From assembly GCA_963921795.1 (NCBI GenBank), contig OY997652.1, forward strand, positions 57,314,838 through 57,378,837: a stretch of DNA of 64,000 nt, in the 5' to 3' direction. Positions within the stretch are counted from its first letter, which is position 1. Each line of letters opens with the position of its first letter. This stretch comes from Nannobrachium achirus (taxonomy: Eukaryota > Chordata > Actinopteri > Myctophiformes > Myctophidae). Shown piece after piece: positions 32,101 through 42,900 of this stretch. Both the position numbers and the translations under genes were made by a program. A model generated the notes under the pieces. It ran no database searches and was not told the origin of the DNA. It saw only the letters and a program-made list of their open reading frames with translations.

Positions 32101-32237
32101 GTGCAGGTATTCTGTCTTTTTACTGTGTTCATGGAAACAGAATGAGGCTCCTTCATGCAGAAAGAACCACCTTCACACAACCTCTCTATGCAGGGATAAT
32201 GGTTGCAGATACAGCAGAGCTGTGTAAGATCTGGTAA
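26032..32237 (+). CDS. Kinase-linker-PRY-SPRY (B30.2) gene, 3' five exons
   Basis: Joining 26032-26175, 26641-26708, 27526-27562, 28060-28155 and 31684-32237 gives one uninterrupted frame of about 298 residues ending in TAA. Every junction has GT and AG, and the phases agree (1, 0, 1, 1). Residues 1-75 are the end of a protein kinase C-lobe, residues 75-117 a charged linker, and the remainder a full PRY-SPRY domain. Kinases of the RIPK/TKL type signal in cell death and inflammation. B30.2 domains bind protein ligands in TRIM and fish NLR proteins. I infer a cytoplasmic sensor-kinase-like protein. No HRD- or DFG-bearing exons were found upstream within the window, so the gene is either continued further left or 5'-truncated. 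An AATAAA at 32406-32411 could end the transcript. Confidence 0.75.
26641..26708 (+). CDS. Kinase domain end exon
   Basis: After the acceptor TTTCATTTCAG, the phase-1 codon completes a Glu. The exon reads ECVEVTSRVFSRHEGGFDIL, then KQL, and ends at donor GTAGGT. ECVEVTSRVF follows directly on ...KRPLF, as in the last helix of RIPK-like kinases (R-P-x-F-x-x-C). Confidence 0.7.
27526..27562 (+). CDS. Short linker exon
   Basis: A 37-bp microexon between CTCTTTCTCTTCAG and G/GTACAG encodes TQDTKTKEKDLE. It is highly charged and probably flexible. Its phases (0 in, 1 out) match both neighbours, which is the main support for it. Confidence 0.65.
28060..28155 (+). CDS. Linker exon before the PRY domain
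   Basis: A strong pyrimidine tract and TTTTTTTAG precede the exon, and the donor is C/GTAAGT. It encodes GVKRVLKVLKGILYPQ, then AGPVPPGSSNRDDFLK. A basic helix-forming stretch followed by a Pro/Gly-rich hinge suits a spacer between a kinase and a B30.2 domain. Confidence 0.7.
28290..29045. repeat. Dispersed repeat of the GCGCCACC/TTTTCAC type
   Basis: This is intronic. ATGCCACCCTTTTCACATTGG, TATAGCGCCACCAGG and GAGCTCGGAAGAGC match, in reverse, the region at 53010-53220 (GAAAAGGGTG, GGTGGCGCTATAACAGG, GCTCTTCCGAGC). No gene. Confidence 0.55.
29222..29918. mobile_element. Element with AAGGCCGGCTTTACACTGC termini
   Basis: The terminus AAGGCCGGCTTTACACTG at 29222 is mirrored by CAGTGTAAAGCCGGCCTT ending at 29918. 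Sub-terminal CAGATC motifs are mirrored too. It lies in the last intron of the kinase/B30.2 gene, and its right third is included in the 1,016-bp duplication. No TSD could be fixed and there is no transposase. It is probably hAT- or Harbinger-like. Confidence 0.65.
29671..30686 (+). repeat. 1,016-bp tandem duplication, left copy
   Basis: The segment from TTCCTGAACGTAATCAGAAC to CTCACAGATTCCTCTCCTCT is repeated head-to-tail at 30687-31702. The copies look almost identical: one A/C change in GTTA(A/C)ATTTCAG and different T-run lengths were seen. The left copy ends within a duplicated splice acceptor plus the first about 17 bases of the B30.2 exon. Confidence 0.93.
30091..30190. repeat. Dispersed hairpin family, copies 4 and 5 (second at 31107-31205)
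   Basis: GAAGCAAAAATAGCCGATCT pairs with AGATCTGCTATTTTTGCTTC around an AAACGCATCGCAGTGCGATG tip. This is the longest and cleanest stem in the window. The 31107-31205 copy arose by the tandem duplication. Confidence 0.88.
30687..31702 (+). repeat. 1,016-bp tandem duplication, right copy
   Basis: Offset by 1,016 bases from the left copy. Its terminal acceptor (CTCACAG before 31684) is the one followed by the real PRY-SPRY coding sequence. Confidence 0.93.
31684..32237 (+). CDS. PRY-SPRY (B30.2) exon, complete
   Basis: One 554-bp exon encodes about 184 residues. The PRY part has LSWDPNTASCRSLLSEDDRK, then PDHPERF and VLSRESLSDRSYFEVEW (the LDP, PDHPERF and YFEVEW motifs). The SPRY part has VTIAVSYKDI, FGYNDKSWGLF, VGVYVDHSAGILSFY and TTFTQPLYAG. 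All the B30.2 core motifs are present and the frame ends at TAA. A Cys-rich QCCCIYHN and a GGAIVGVIVGV stretch are unusual insert-like features in the variable loops. A single exon for the whole domain is normal for fish B30.2 genes. Confidence 0.92.
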
Positions 32238-32675
32238 ACATGTTTAAACCAGGGGTGTTGTTGGCTGGATTATTCCCAAAGCTTTCCCGGAAGAGAAAGA
32301 TCCCATGATTGGCCGCTAGTTGCGCTGCTTTCCCCCCGCGAGGTACCAAAAACATTTTTTCTGCACTGGACCACATTCATTTTCCTCTTTGATTTTCTAA
32401 CCTTAATAAACATCGGCATAAATACTTTATGGTTCATGTCGCTAGTGAAAAACTGCCTTTCAATTACCATGATATTTACGTTTTGTGCAAATATGGTCCC
32501 ATTTATGTAAAAATTGATGATAAAGTTGTGGGGGGCGTGGCAAACTAAACTGATACCAGCCGGCTGTGTTCTTCTTCGTGTGCTGTATTTCGGGAGGCTG
32601 CGACCACATTCTCCCATGTATCCCTGTGGTTGCACGTGACCGCTGGCAGCCAATAGCATTCCTTATGATTCCATT

Positions 32676-32775
32676 CATTCATTCATTCAACCTTTATTTA
32701 ATTTCTCGAAAAGATCAATTGAGGGAGATCCTCATTTACAATGATGCCGAGAATTACAAACAGAATTAATACAGA
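32676..32775 (-). mobile_element. LINE 3' tail, (GAAT)n end
   Basis: The (ATTC)n run at 32680-32690 is followed by AACCTTTATTTAA and GATCCTCATTTACAATGATG. On the minus strand this is the usual L2/CR1-like 3' end (CATTGTAAATGAGGATC ... AATAAAGGTTGAATGAAT). It is a short 5'-truncated copy downstream of the B30.2 gene. Confidence 0.6.
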
Positions 32776-33131
32776 AATAAAGCAGTGTTGACAACAATCA
32801 GTGAAAACAATTACACAATCAGTGAAAACAATTACATACTTGTAATCCACGGTTATTAAGTAAACTCCTGAAATGACCAACAGATGCTAGGGTACTCATT
32901 CCTGGGGTACCATTCAAACAATGATGGCGACACCCATACAAGGGACAAAAAAAGCGTCATTTTCGCCGCATAGAAACCAATGGCTTTGCGTCGTCTATAT
33001 TTTTTTTACAGTCTATGGTTTAAACTCATAAACCCTCTATACTCCTGACCGGAGTTCCCCAGGGCTCTGCCCTTTGTACGCTCCTTTTCCCCCTCCACAA
33101 CAAATCTCTTTGCTAGGGTTCATGTTGTTAA

Positions 33132-33618
33132 AGTGATCCCTGGCTAATATGACAAATATGCCTTAATACATTATAATTGTCCTCTATAACTACAATGTAA
33201 AATTAAAAACATCTCAAATATTTTATTTCTTATAGAAATAGCTAATCTTTCACTCAATAGGGGAAATGCCTGTCGCAAGTTGATGATGTCATAAATGTTA
33301 TGTGTGGTCTAATTTATGGCATGCATGTGCAAAATAAACCACAAACACATTTGAAATATTGATTTGATGCTCATATTAACCATAGGAAGTATTACGTTTG
33401 TTTTTATTTGCACATGCATTCCATAAATTCCATAGGGATAGATCACAAATTACATTTATGACATCATCAACTTGCGACAGGCATTTCCCCTATTGAGTGA
33501 AAGATTAGCTATTTCTAGAAGAAATAAAATATTTTAGGTGTTTTTAATTTTACATTGTAATTATAGAGGACAATTACAATGTATTAAGGCATATTTGTCG
33601 TATTAGCCAGGGATCACT
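33132..33618. mobile_element. TTAA-flanked MITE with about 190-bp inverted arms
   Basis: A 487-bp element begins AGTGATCCCTGGCTAATA and ends with the complement. It is flanked by TTAA at 33128-33131 and 33619-33622. The arms match almost completely over GCCTGTCGCAAGTTGATGAT. No coding sequence. Confidence 0.88.
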
Positions 33619-33742
33619 TTAAAAACTTCCACCCTGGTGTTCCTAATTTATACGCATTTTTATAAGTGAATTAATAATAATAATAACATAATAATAATAA
33701 TGTAGATCTGCAATCTCACAATGTGTTGCTTCGTCTTAAAGG

Positions 33743-33830
33743 AGAATACCACTCATTTTCAACATTGAGTGGAAATGGTAAATAAAAAAGTCCCCCCTTC
33801 TGTGTTGCCTAGAACTAGAGGATTGATTGT
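33743..33830. repeat. Partial copy of the 22939-23231 MITE family
   Basis: It shares CTTCTGTGTTGCCTAGAACT and GAGGATTGATT with that element. Only one arm remains. Confidence 0.65.
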
Positions 33831-34049
33831 GGGTGGTTGGCTTGCAGTACTTTGCACTGCGAGGCATTGGGGGTCCCCCGTTCAAATATGATTATTTTCG
33901 GGGGCTCCAGTTCAAATATGATTATACTGGGGGGTCTCCAGTTCATTTAAAAAGTAATATAAAAATAATATGTGAGCTTGTAGACTATTTCTGCTACTTT
34001 TGTGTGACATGGTAGTACCACTAGGACAGTAACTTAAAAAAAATAAGTA

Positions 34050-34365
34050 TAAGGTGCCCTACACACTACAGGTGGTTGCCGTCGGGGCTGCCGCTAGGAT
34101 CAGCGGTGGCCGCACCGCGGTGAAACACAAACACACTCGTTCAGTGAGTAAACGCCACGCGGTATTTCACAAAGATGAACACAATCCATCTCTCACTGCC
34201 CGCGTACACATGCACAAACGAGCACGCTCGCGGGGGATTTCAAGGGACCGCGCCCGCTCTCCTCGCCGCCCCAAAACGTCGCTGCGCGGCTGAAAAAGCC
34301 GCCCGCCTCCCATTGAAAATGAATTGCTAGGAGGCGGTGACCGCGGCTAGTGTGGAACCCCCTTA
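34050..34365. mobile_element. GC-rich TIR element
   Basis: The termini are TAAGGTGCCCTACACACTA and TAGTGTGGAACCCCCTTA. The interior is GC-rich with CGCGGTG/CACCGCG-type palindromes. No TSD was established and there is no transposase. It is probably a hAT- or Harbinger-like MITE. Confidence 0.6.
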
Positions 34366-35239
34366 AATGTGGTAAAAATATGTATAAATGTGGTGATAGG
34401 AGGTTTCTGCATGACATGAGTCAAATCTTTGTGTGATAGGAACTCTTTTGAATGTGTTTTACATTAACTCCTTGAACCCTAGCATCCCTATTCTGGGGAT
34501 TTACCAGCTATTTTCAGCAAAGAGGTTTGAGGTAGAGGGGGAAAAAAAGAGCAGTCGATGTAGGTCAAGTTTATTTAAGTATTGAGGGGTTTAAATGTGC
34601 GAAAATACACATGAACATGAATCCAACAAATAATAGAAAAGATTGTGTAGACACAAATAAAAACATTGATTTACACAACACTGATGACAGAGCTGTCAAA
34701 CTAGTCTATGAAACTATTGCATCTATGAAAAGGTTTAATCTGCAACACAATTTTATACAATCTGTAGTAGTCTGTTGTATCTCTCTTTACTAAAACGGGT
34801 CCTTGGATTGAAAACATTGAAGAGCCCTGCTCTATGCCTTATGGATTGGTAGCATCCTTCCATTTAGAATAAATAACTGACAATAGATTGTGTTCTATTA
34901 TAAGAATCCGAACCAACTGTTATTTTATTTTTACTTCATGTTTTGCTAGTTTAGTTTTAATTTTGTGAAAATGCTTAGTTCAGTTTTTAGTTTTTCTTTT
35001 TATCGGTTTTAGTTTTTTATTGAAATGTTTTGGTGATCAGAGACGAGATTCAAAAAAAGAAAAACTAAAATACTAGATCAGGCTCTTGCTGAAAGAGCCC
35101 CAATGTGTTTTAATGTTTGCTCTATACTTATATTACGTTATAATCACCTGATAAAATGTTTTACAACCTACTGATGTGAATTACCGATCAAATCAAATGT
35201 ATTTCATTATGATTATTATTTCCACATAAAAGTCCTTTG

Positions 35240-35312
35240 TGTTACTGTACTTCTGTGCTGTTTACATTTTGTTTAATAAAGTATTTAATCAATCAATCAA
35301 CCAATCAATTAT
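35240..35312 (+). mobile_element. LINE 3' tail with (AATC)n
   Basis: TTTAATAAAGTATTTAATCA is followed by AATCAATCAACCAATCAAT. This resembles the (AATC)n-ending LINE tails at 15300-15355 and 48500-48530, but the upstream sequence is not clearly the same family. Confidence 0.45.
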
Positions 35313-35817
35313 TGCATAAACCATGAGAATAAAGGCAATAATAATAACTTGTGTTGACAGTGTTACATAAGAGTATCTCAGGGCTACACATTCAGACATG
35401 TTAACATATCTATATTTAATGTCTGCTTGGAGAACATGATTCATGGAAGGGCTTTCTCTTCTACAAGATCCCCCAGAAAGACGAACTGTCAACATGGTAA
35501 TCCATCTACCCCAGGTTTATGTTAACATTGGTAAAGATGTGTATTGTGGTTCATTTATACAGGTTATCTGTGGTGAACAGCACACAGACTCAAGAGGAAA
35601 GCCTCATACCAAAAATTAGAAAAAAAATAATGCTCCTTTCTGTGTGCTCAGATACAGTGTTCGATTAAAAAATATATATTTAAGTAAGCCCCAGCAGTAG
35701 TGTTTAAACGCCCTCTCAATCTGAGGGACCAGTTGGTCAGGTCTTATACACCCGCACAGAATGCCCAATGTGTCTTACTAAATCTAAGACTTAACACATC
35801 CCCTGAGTGGGAAACCT

Positions 35818-36012
35818 ATTAAAATGTGTGGTATGATTACCTGTAGTTCTACTACTGAGGTGTACCTTATTAAATGTCCTTGTGGCTTGGGGGTTGTTGG
35901 CAAAACCAACAGACCCCTCCAGACCCGCATGAGTGAGCACCGATCAAATATTAGATGAGGGAATGAAAGAAATCCTGTGGCTGTATACTTTAACCCTTCC
36001 GGTGCCACACAC
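35818..36012 (+). pseudogene. Penelope-like GIY-YIG remnant, copy 2
   Basis: The frame has VYLIKCPCGLGVVGKTNRPL and RMSEHRSNIR, then a stop and NPVAVYFNPSGATHL. It is longer than copy 1 and keeps the R..EH.S residues of the GIY-YIG domain, but it is closed by a stop codon. Confidence 0.78.
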
Positions 36013-36479
36013 CTCCAGGAACGTGATAAGAATTATGGCGGTGCAGCGCCACAGCCCCATTATCTACGTCTAGGAATGTGTTACCTGGTTACCATGGTTT
36101 CCAGGTAAGCTGCTTTGGCCGCTGGTGAGCGAAACAACTTCATTTCCCATGATGCAACTCAGCCACCAGCATCAGGAAGTGTGTAATCTCCGCTGCAAAG
36201 AAACGTCTTTATCTCGGAATCTACTTCCACAAGCGTTTGAATGCCGCAAACCGCTTTTTTTTCACTGTGAAAATGACTCTAACAGGTATGTGGCACTGAC
36301 ACTTTATGTCAGTGGGTATGTGGGTTCATTTTGTAACTAATTCATTAGTCTCCTGAAGGTCATATAGAAACCTACAGACTACAGAAAAAACACTGAATGT
36401 TGAAAGGTAAGTTTTTTGGTGTAATTGAGGTCAGGAAACATGAAAAAAAGCCTATATAAAATAAATGAGACCTCAAGAC

Positions 36480-37660
36480 AGGTCTATTCTTTTCTTCAGT
36501 TTTCCCTTTTTTGATCCAGCACCTGTCACAATATCGTGGATGTGCGTTTCATATACAGGTAGTTGTCAGTGCACCACTATGTAAGTGAAAGATGGTGTTC
36601 TGGAAGTCCATATTATAGAGTTATTGTCAGTCATGAAGCAGTCCGAGAATGGCAGTGTCATCAGAGTATTTAAAGTATGTGATGTTGATGGGTGAAGGGC
36701 AGATACAGTCATTTGTGCATGTAGAGGAAGGGACTGAGGACAAACAGGTAATAACAGTTGATGAGAATGATGACCCTACTGTGCTTTAACTGTTTGTGGT
36801 ATATTACTCAAAACGTTGTGAATCCAGTGGATGGAATGTTGAGGTGTTGCAGTTTCTTAATTGTGTGATGACGATGGATGGTGTTGAAGGCAGAACTAAA
36901 ATCAACAAAAAGAATAGTGGCAAAAATGTCCGGGGATAAATCCAGGTGTTGGAGAAGGGAATGAAGGAGGTATGCCACAGCATCCTCTGTCCCCCTCTTG
37001 GCCCTGTAGGTGAACTGATAAGGGTCCAGCTGTGTCCTGACAGCTGGCAGTATGATGTTCAATGTCTTTTCAGGAGTTTCATCATTTTTTTTGTGTTAGT
37101 GTAACAGGTCTATAGAGATTAGGTTCTGAGGAGCAGGGTTTCTTGGGTACTGGTATGATGGTGAATGTTTTCCAGAGGGTGGGTATGGATGCTGTCCGGT
37201 AGGATTCCCAGAAGATGGAATGAAGAATGGGGGAGAGCTCCATGGCACAGAGCTTGAGCACCATTGCAGAAATGAAAGGGGTGGGCTCCCAACAGTTCCT
37301 CACAGGCAGCAGAGGATTATCAAACTGTTTATAAAAAGTATTCAGGGTATTTACAAAGTTGGTAGGATCTGGAGTTGTACAGTTATTCTGTCTTGTCTAC
37401 CAGTCCACCAGAACTTTTACTTTATTGAAACCTTGTTTTGTGTTTTTTGTGTTCATGTCTCTAAGCTCCTGTTCTAAGCTATTTTTGTATTTTAGTTTGG
37501 CTTTAATAATTTTGTTCTTAATTTGCCCATCAATTAATCCTGGCGTTGAAATGCCTTCTGCTTTTCACTGAGACTCTGTTTAAGATGAGGAGTGATCCAT
37601 GCTATGAAATAGAACTTGTCCGACTTTCTTCTTCCATCCATCTTTCCGGATAAACCTTAT
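36480..37660 (-). pseudogene. LINE reverse transcriptase pseudogene, copy 2
   Basis: The minus frames contain WKTFTIIPVPKKPCSSEPNL (about 37180-37125), LDPYQFTYRAKRGTEDAVAY and ATILFVDFSSAFNTIHRH (about 37035-36880). It preserves the SSAFNTI motif A that copy 1 has lost. The YADD palm near 36660 is further decayed. It belongs to the jockey/CR1-like group and is dead. Confidence 0.78.
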
Positions 37661-37761
37661 TTTGCAGCGCTACTCCTCCCACAGTTTTGGTGGCATGCCA
37701 CATGTCAAATCGACCGGCTTCACCAGGACTCATCTGTTTGCATTTTGCTATGAGATATATG

Positions 37762-37932
37762 GGCTCTATTTTGATTGTCTTAAGTACTAGATCTTATGCC
37801 TTAACTTTAAGGCCTGTCCATACTGTCTCCGACCACAGAACCTTTCATCGGAGAGGTCAGACTTTCCGACGTCGGAGTCAGTCAGTATGGACAGGCCTTA
37901 AAGTTAAGGCATAAGACAATCAAAATAGAGCC
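37762..37932. mobile_element. Shortened MITE, duplicate of 21861-22142
   Basis: The same inverted termini are present, but about 110 bases of the interior are deleted. Confidence 0.75.
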
Positions 37933-38214
37933 CTATAGTTTTTAATTTATATTAATTTATTAGCGAATACATCTTCTCCCTTGACCTGAAGGGGGGAAAC
38001 ATTAAAGATGCGGTGCCATGATCCCACCATGATCATTAACTCAGTGTTTTTCAATTGGGCCTTTTGACTCAGAGGGCTCTTGTCTTAACCCATTTAGGCC
38101 TAACCTATAGTTAGGCCCAAATCAGAAATTAGCCAACAAAAACAAATATGTTGATACATACTGTACATGTACTGTAAGCCCCTCCCATACACTAAAATGT
38201 GTACCCGGCCTGAA

Positions 38215-38522
38215 TGGAAATGACTTTTTTTCCCTATTGATTACTCACGCCATGGAGACTTGAGTTCAATAATATTTATCTTTTTTTGTATTTGTTGCAT
38301 TCCTAAGACAATAATGTGATTATAATACATTTACCCTGATGGTTTCCCCATCCAGTGCCATGCATTCGGGTCCCCATCCGGAATCAATGGGGGTGAATTT
38401 ACTGTAATCACATTGTTGTCTTAGGAATGCAACAAATACAAAAAGATTTTCATTGAACTCAAGTCTCTATGAGTAATCAGTAGGGGAAAAAAAGTCATTT
38501 TGGGGGTGAACTACTCCTTTAA
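38215..38522. mobile_element. MITE, duplicate of 22425-22735
   Basis: Same termini and palindromic interior as the copy-1 element. Confidence 0.7.
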
Positions 38523-38852
38523 GTACCAGCTCTTATGCCTTAACTTAATTAAAGGCCTGTCCATATTGTCTCCGACCACCGAACCTTTCGTCGTTGAACT
38601 TCAAAATGACGTCGCTCGCATCTTATGAAAAGCATTACCCCGAATTACAGTTCGGAAAGCTGCACGTCGGAAAGTCGGAATTCTCCTACGAAAAGTGAGG
38701 TGGTCGGAGACAGTATGGACAGGCCTTTAAATTAAGGCATAAGAGCTGGTACTTGAAAAAATCTAAATACATTCCAGAGGCTTTCAGCTTTCAGGGAATA
38801 CACAGGGAATACAAATTTGCACATTATAACCACAGCTGGCGGGGCACGGTGG

Positions 38853-39270
38853 GGGCACGGTGGCGCAATCGGTAGCGTTTTCGCCTCACAGATAGAAGGT
38901 CCTGGGTTTTAATTCCCGCCGGGGGACGCTGTGGGCGCTGGAGCGTGTCCTCTCCTCCGCGTCATCAGCGCCCGCACTCTAGGTGGGGTTGGCGAAAGGG
39001 CCTTTCTGTGTGGAGTTTGCATGTTCTCCCCGTGTCTCCTAGGGTAGATACCCTCCCAAAAACATCCCTATAATGCCTCAGCCTCCCCCTCCATCGCTAT
39101 CAGCCGGGGTGCCTGATGGAGGGGAAAGGAACTGGTTGGAATAACGTGTTCCTTCCACTCGCTGCGTCCAACCGGGGAAGCTCCCCACTGTCAGGTGATA
39201 AGAAGCGGCCTGCTCACTCCTCGTGCACTAAAGGAAGCATGAGGTTCAAATGTAATCTGATTACTTTCGG
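38853..39270 (+). mobile_element. V-SINE-like SINE, copy 2
   Basis: Nearly identical to 23364-23790, including the decayed B-box, so it was duplicated with the block rather than inserted separately. Confidence 0.8.
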
Positions 39271-39391
39271 TTGTGTGTGTGATGGTCGTATTTTTTTCAC
39301 TCAGAAGTGGAAGATTACAACTGCACCATCTGTGTTTTTGTCATGGTCCTTAGAGAAGGGCTTGTTTTAAACAAGAACGTGATATGGAGAT

Positions 39392-39954
39392 TGATAGGTA
39401 TTTTGTTATGGTTCATATCATCTTTTTATCAATACATATTGATGACCACCTGAAGTTGAAGGCACAGTGACTGTGTCATATAAGGTCATGTACACTACAG
39501 TACCCACAAGGTCTCCGTCTGGTAGAAATCAGACCTTATCTACTGCCATGGAGCCTGTTCCGAAAACAATGAGAATTGTTTTGGTATTCTAAGGCTCGGC
39601 CTGGAACATTTGGTGTCATCCAGACACCAGCAAGGACACCTCTCCCCCCAGGAACCCTGTATATGGACTCTTAGTCTTGTGATGTGTGGACAAGAAACAT
39701 ATCCTATTAACTGTTGAAACGTCATCCACTGACTGATGAAATGACCATACTTATACTCATGTCAAAACATAATATGTCAGAGAGAGCACGAACCATTGAT
39801 TATTCTGTACTGTACCTGTCTTGAATACTCTCTCTCCATAGTAAACATACCATTCTCACTCTGATCACTCTCCTGTCTTATTTCTGTGTGATGGATTATT
39901 GTATCTCATATGGGAATAAGAAGGTGTTGTTGTTTAATAATAATATATCGATCA
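39392..39954. repeat. Left LTR
   Basis: 563 bp with TG...CA ends. It contains TGTATATGGACT (possible TATA-like region), GGGAATAAG near the end and several short palindromes. It has no open frame of note. Confidence 0.93.
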
Positions 39955-42900
39955 AAATGGTCCTACGTCGCCGCATACAGATGTAATCTTGGCCGACCGA
40001 TGGATGGACAAGTGACCGTGGGTGCACTTTCTCTCCCCCGGTGGGTCGGTTTTACAACACGTATAAAAGAACCAGCTGTGAGTTTGGAAGTTTACTGTGT
40101 CTTCAGACAAGGTTATTATTTTGACAACAGTACAATTTATTTTATAACATTCCCTGCTTGGACATCCGCCACTGGACCGCTGGACACATGGTTTTCTGAT
40201 TGCATGCTCCACGGTCCGAGGACGGATCTTTATGCACCACTGGTGACCGGAATAATATTTTAAGATAAGTATACTGTTTTCTTCAGTTATCTGTGCGCGA
40301 TGAGTCGCTTCTCAGTTTGAATTATTGTTTTGATTTTTGATATTTCAGGGAGTCGGACAAGGCTAAATAATGTTTTAGTATCGCTCAGTCTATTTTACCT
40401 TCACTTGTTTTAACACATAAATTGCTCGGACACATCCTATCATAGGCTATTGTCCCCGCCAGCCCAACATAGGGGAAATACAGTAGGACAGGAGACACCA
40501 TTCATTATAACATTCTTTTAAATTATAACATTTGTAATTACTTATTAATCCTTTATAGTTTACGGTTGGCCCCTGTAACATTATGTGTCGTGTCTTTGAA
40601 TTTTGAATTAATGATGAATTATTGTTCTCCCTCCGTCGAGGAGCCGGAAATCTCCTAATTATGTTCTGGTTTGACACGCGTCGTAAATTAACCCTTATCT
40701 GATAACAGTAGATGGTCATTTTATCGGTCGTTATTTCTGTGATTTTCAAACTTCACAGAAACTATTTTTTTCTCTCGGTACCTTTTTGTTGCTTTTTGTT
40801 GCACATTGTTTACCAGAATCAGAGGGTTTGCCTGGTTCTAAAGAATTTGGACATAGCCGCCGGTGGTCACGGTTGATGTTATTTTTATCAATAATTGTCC
40901 AGTATTATTTTGTTATCTGTCTGTTTTGGTACCGAATTCGCTCCGTTTACTCTGCGCCTCTCACCCCCTCGCTTGCCGTCGCGAAGCAGAGTGAGAAGCT
41001 ATATGTTATTTTTTAGACCGTATTTTGACCATTTCTGTTCTGGTAAAATAATTGGCATGAAGGCCTCTAATAATATTCAAATGTTTAAAATGTATCTGAC
41101 AATTTAAGTTAAGACAGAACTAAAATGTCTCCTTCTCCACTTTCTCAAGGGGTGGACCGATTGGACGATTGGACCTGCTGTCGGTGGAACCCCCAGGATT
41201 TTTTTTCTCCCCACCATGGCACGTGAGCTCACTGTTTTATCATACATGTCACTCAAATTGGCAAAGGGGCAAGCCGACAGCAGAGCCAACAAGATTCACC
41301 ACCCAGGTACCCTAATACAACTCACACACTGCTCAGAGACAAAAACTTGTATAAATGTTGAATTTATACAATTCAACATTTATACTCTTCTCTTTCTCTA
41401 ATATGCTCTCTGTCTCTCAATTAACCTAAAATAAATCAATATTGTTACTTCCTGTCTTTCTCTATCTCCCTCTCTCTCGCCATGTGAAAGAAAATAGCAG
41501 CTCTACAAGCTCATATAATGTAGTCTCAAAGTCTAATAATTTAGTGGAAATAACAGCCGGTGAACTATACTAGATTATTATACATTATTGATTATCACAA
41601 TAATAAAGACACTAAATCAATTTACAAGGAACCCCAATTCACACACTTTGTCTAGAATATTTTCAAAATAATCCAACTTGCTACAGAACAGATTGCCTTG
41701 AGTAGCCTGAATCTATCTCTTATCAGTCTCTCTGCTCTCACTACTACTACAGGCCTTTGTCCACTAAAGAAAACCTGTATGTCTCTCATTACACTCATAA
41801 CCCTTCCTTCGATAGTTATGAGACAAAAACTTGCTTAAGTTGTTATAAATCGAATTTTTTATCCATGATTTAACCTTGTCCATGAGGCCCCTGTGTCCTA
41901 AATAATGTGTTCCAAATTCCGTTGTTTCGTCGTTCCGGTTTGCCTTACAAATTACTTTTTATCTGCGGCCCTGTTAAAAACAGACATTAAATCGGTCGCG
42001 TTATTCTTCTTAAGTCTTTGAAGTTGGTTTTGTACACCTTAACTTTCTAAATCTATTTCTCAGTTTTCATTGTAGGCTATTCATGCCTTTTTGGACTGTA
42101 AATCACAGAGGTGTCCAGTACTTAAAGATTTATACCTGCTGTCTTAAGAGTCTAGCTAGCTCTTAACACAGCTGCGTTTTTATTGTTTAATGTTTTGTAG
42201 TCTATTGTTTTATCGCTTTTCGTTGCACGTTTGAGTAACAGAATAGGGACTGCGGTTTCCTGTTCTGAGGACATAGCAGACTGTTGGTCACAGATTCATG
42301 CTTGTCCATATTATTAGTTGGTGTTATTTAGCACGAGACTCCAGTTTAGTGTTGCCAGGACGAAAGTTATTTCTGTCCTGAAGGAAATCTTTACAAGATT
42401 TCGTTTAGTGTACCCAGAACAAAAGCAATTGTTCTGAAGGGAGAATCTCTTGGCCAGTGCATAACCCAGCCACTTAATCACATAACAAATCGCGTGGTTA
42501 TTTTATTAATAATAGCTGTTTCCAGCTACTTAATCACATAAGAAATAGCGTGGTTATTTTAATTGGTAGATTTCCTTTATGTTCCAGAACAGAACGTTCT
42601 GACGGAAATCTTCATGCTTTATGCTTACATGTCTTTGTTTTAGTCTTATTATTATTTTTAATTCCATCTCAGGCCAGCTGAGGTGTTGAGAACTAAGAAG
42701 CCCCCTTCTGAATGATGACCTCTAAACTGACTGACCCATGTGTGTAAATGTATGATAAATTGTCTACATGGATACATGTACTGTATGTATGTGTGTTTTA
42801 ATCCTATTTTTCTCCCCTGGTGATAACCTTGTGAAAGAAAAGGGAAAAATCAAACCCAGTATGAACATGAGCAGTGGTGCATGTGTGTTTGTCCGGCCGT

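Larger units (their letters stand above)
35762..39391 (+). repeat. Segmental duplication, copy 2 (left part)
   Basis: Collinear with 19515-23897. It continues at 46425-47372 after the LTR element. It keeps uninterrupted sites where copy 1 has the hAT-like element (near 36175) and the TTAA MITE (near 38730). Confidence 0.9.

Noticed and set aside
31988..32376. Alternative frames over the B30.2 exon
   Set aside because: Shadows of the PRY-SPRY frame, which carries all the conserved motifs.
39700..39760. Hammerhead motif in the LTR (GAAACGTC ... CTGATGA)
   Set aside because: The core words occur, but neither stem I nor stem II can be paired and stem III has no loop.
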